Below are positions 41,187 through 41,828 of a stretch of DNA of 41,828 nucleotides, one piece after another. The translations under genes were made by a program, and so were the position numbers. Source of the DNA: CAYQAJ01 sp964415245. GTDB taxonomy: Bacteria; Planctomycetota; Planctomycetia; Pirellulales; Pirellulaceae. The first letter of the stretch is position 1. Every line of letters begins with the position of its first letter. The notes under the pieces were generated by a model that searched no databases, was not told the DNA's origin, and saw only the letters and a program-made list of their open reading frames with translations. Location: NCBI GenBank assembly GCA_964415245.1, contig CAYQAJ010000011.1, forward strand, positions 1 to 41,828, written 5' to 3'.

Positions 41187-41220
41187 AAAAGCCCCCGCGC
41201 TTGTTGGCGCAGGGGCTTTT
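41187..41220 (-). terminator. Intrinsic terminator of the rRNA operon
   Basis: On the - strand AAAAGCCCCTGCGC pairs with GCGCGGGGGCTTTT across a short CAACAA-like loop, followed by TGTGTTT. It lies just after the 5S gene and before the PQQ-like gene, on the strand of both. Confidence 0.85.
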
Positions 41221-41226
41221 GATAAT

Positions 41227-41336
41227 GATCCGGCGATACCTACTTTCGCACTTTCAGGACTATCATCGGCTCGAGAAGCTTAACTGCCGTGTTCGGGATG
41301 GGAACGGGTGTTTCCTTCTCGATATGGTCGCCGGAA
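41227..41336 (-). rRNA. rrf: 5S ribosomal RNA
   Basis: Read on the - strand it begins TTCCGGCGACCATATCGAG and ends GTAGGTATCGCCGGATC, with the hallmark CCCGTTCCCATCCCGAACAC and GGCAGTTAAGC. The ends pair (CCGGCGA with TCGCCGG). About 110 nucleotides, as usual. Confidence 0.96.
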
Positions 41337-41370
41337 GAAGCGCGAGGGGCGGTTGGGCCCCGCCGCGCTT

Positions 41371-41470
41371 GGCGCCGGTGTTCAAAACCGTCCAGAGAAG
41401 GGGACAGGCACATTTTGCTCCGCAGACGAGCGCAAAATGAGCCAGTCCCCGACGGTTTTGAAACCGGCGC
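41371..41470. repeat. Palindromic element in the 23S-5S spacer (extended ~100-base hairpin)
   Basis: The core 41400-41450 pairs GGGGACAGGCACATTTTGC with GCAAAATGAGCCAGTCCCC apart from two A-A mismatches. Outer arms extend the symmetry: TTCAAAACCGTC (41381-41392) with GACGGTTTTGAA, and GCGCCGGT with ACCGGCGC beyond. GCGCTTGGCG occurs as a direct repeat on both sides (41365-41374 and 41467-41476). In the rRNA transcript this would fold into one long stem. The rest of the spacer (41337-41623) shows nothing recognisable. Confidence 0.9.
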
Positions 41471-41623
41471 TTGGCGGTTGTTTTCACAGATGGCTGGGCG
41501 GCATCGATCGCCGCGTGAGCGCGCTTATTAACAGAAGCCAACAAGCACGCATCGCTAGCGAACGGGGCCGCCGCACTCTATGCGAATGCGTTTGTAGCGC
41601 CAAAAACTCGTGAGAGCTTTGGA

Positions 41624-41828
41624 TACAAGTGGCCAAGCATTCGTCCGTTAGTACCGGTTAGCTGAACGCATTGCTGCGCTTACACACCCGGCCTATCAAC
41701 CTGGTCGTCTTCCAGGGGACTCTCGCACATATAGTGCCACGAAACCTGATCTTGGAGCGGGCTTCACGCTTAGATGCTTTCAGCGTTTATCCTTTCCGTC
41801 CATAGCTACCCAGCCGTGCCGCTAGCGC
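41624..41828 (-). rRNA. rrl: 23S ribosomal RNA, 3' end (partial)
   Basis: The - strand reads through conserved 23S 3' segments, including the complement of GCTAGCGGCACGGCTGGGTA, the AAGCATCTAAGCGTGAAGCC stretch and the final GCTAACCGGTACTAACGGAC. The gene continues past the right edge. The exact 3' end, placed near 41624, is estimated. Confidence 0.95.

Noticed and set aside
1..41828. tRNA genes and prophage or plasmid functions
   Set aside because: No cloverleaf-like sequence, integrase, replication or partition gene was recognised by eye on either strand.

Overview
The window reads as chromosomal DNA of a planctomycete, most likely order Pirellulales. It is GC-rich. It carries families that are almost a signature of that group: a DUF1549/DUF1553 protein with Ig-like domains, a Planctomycete cytochrome C (PSCyt1) protein fused to WD40 propellers, a PPC-domain secreted protein, large membrane Ser/Thr kinases with TPR tails, FG-GAP and CRTAC1/ASPIC propeller proteins, a PQQ-like propeller protein and a secreted sialidase-like protein. 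Short palindromic or tandem intergenic repeats of the kind common in these genomes are scattered throughout. A run of 100 N (19110-19209) marks an assembly gap inside a tandem repeat.

Layout. 1-6.3 kb: the 3' end of a CE15-like esterase, a condensation-domain acyltransferase-like gene, biosynthetic arginine decarboxylase (speA), a lone LutA-like CCG protein, and a fusion of a CinA-like domain with an NMN/NaMN adenylyltransferase-like domain. 6.7-17.9 kb: three large exported proteins on the + strand (DUF1549/1553; PPC with a coiled coil; PSCyt1-WD40 with a coiled coil). 18.0-20.5 kb: a sialidase-like and an SMP-30-like secreted protein on the - strand, with the gapped tandem repeat between them. 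20.7-29.5 kb: two tandem paralogous kinase-TPR genes 7 bases apart. 29.5-34.8 kb: an FG-GAP lipoprotein with a CxxCH motif, a TPR protein and a CRTAC1-type lipoprotein. 34.9-39.6 kb: an RlmM/FtsJ-like RNA methyltransferase whose 3' end overlaps a convergent third kinase, an RluA-type pseudouridine synthase, Maf pyrophosphatase and a small orphan. 39.7-41.8 kb: a Tat-exported PQQ-like propeller protein, then on the - strand a terminator, 5S rRNA, a spacer holding a roughly 100-base palindrome, and the 3' end of 23S rRNA.

How it fits together. Most of the window is two functional classes. One is exported propeller, heme-motif and carbohydrate-related proteins of the planctomycete periplasm or cell surface. 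The other is transmembrane kinases with protein-interaction repeats facing away from the kinase domain. The PPC and PSCyt1-WD40 genes each carry a long Ala/Lys/Glu-rich coiled coil set between beta domains, and the two coils share sequence, so the products may associate. Housekeeping functions (polyamine synthesis, NAD-related metabolism, RNA modification, nucleotide sanitation, rRNA) are interspersed. No transposase, integrase, CRISPR array, phage gene or tRNA was seen.
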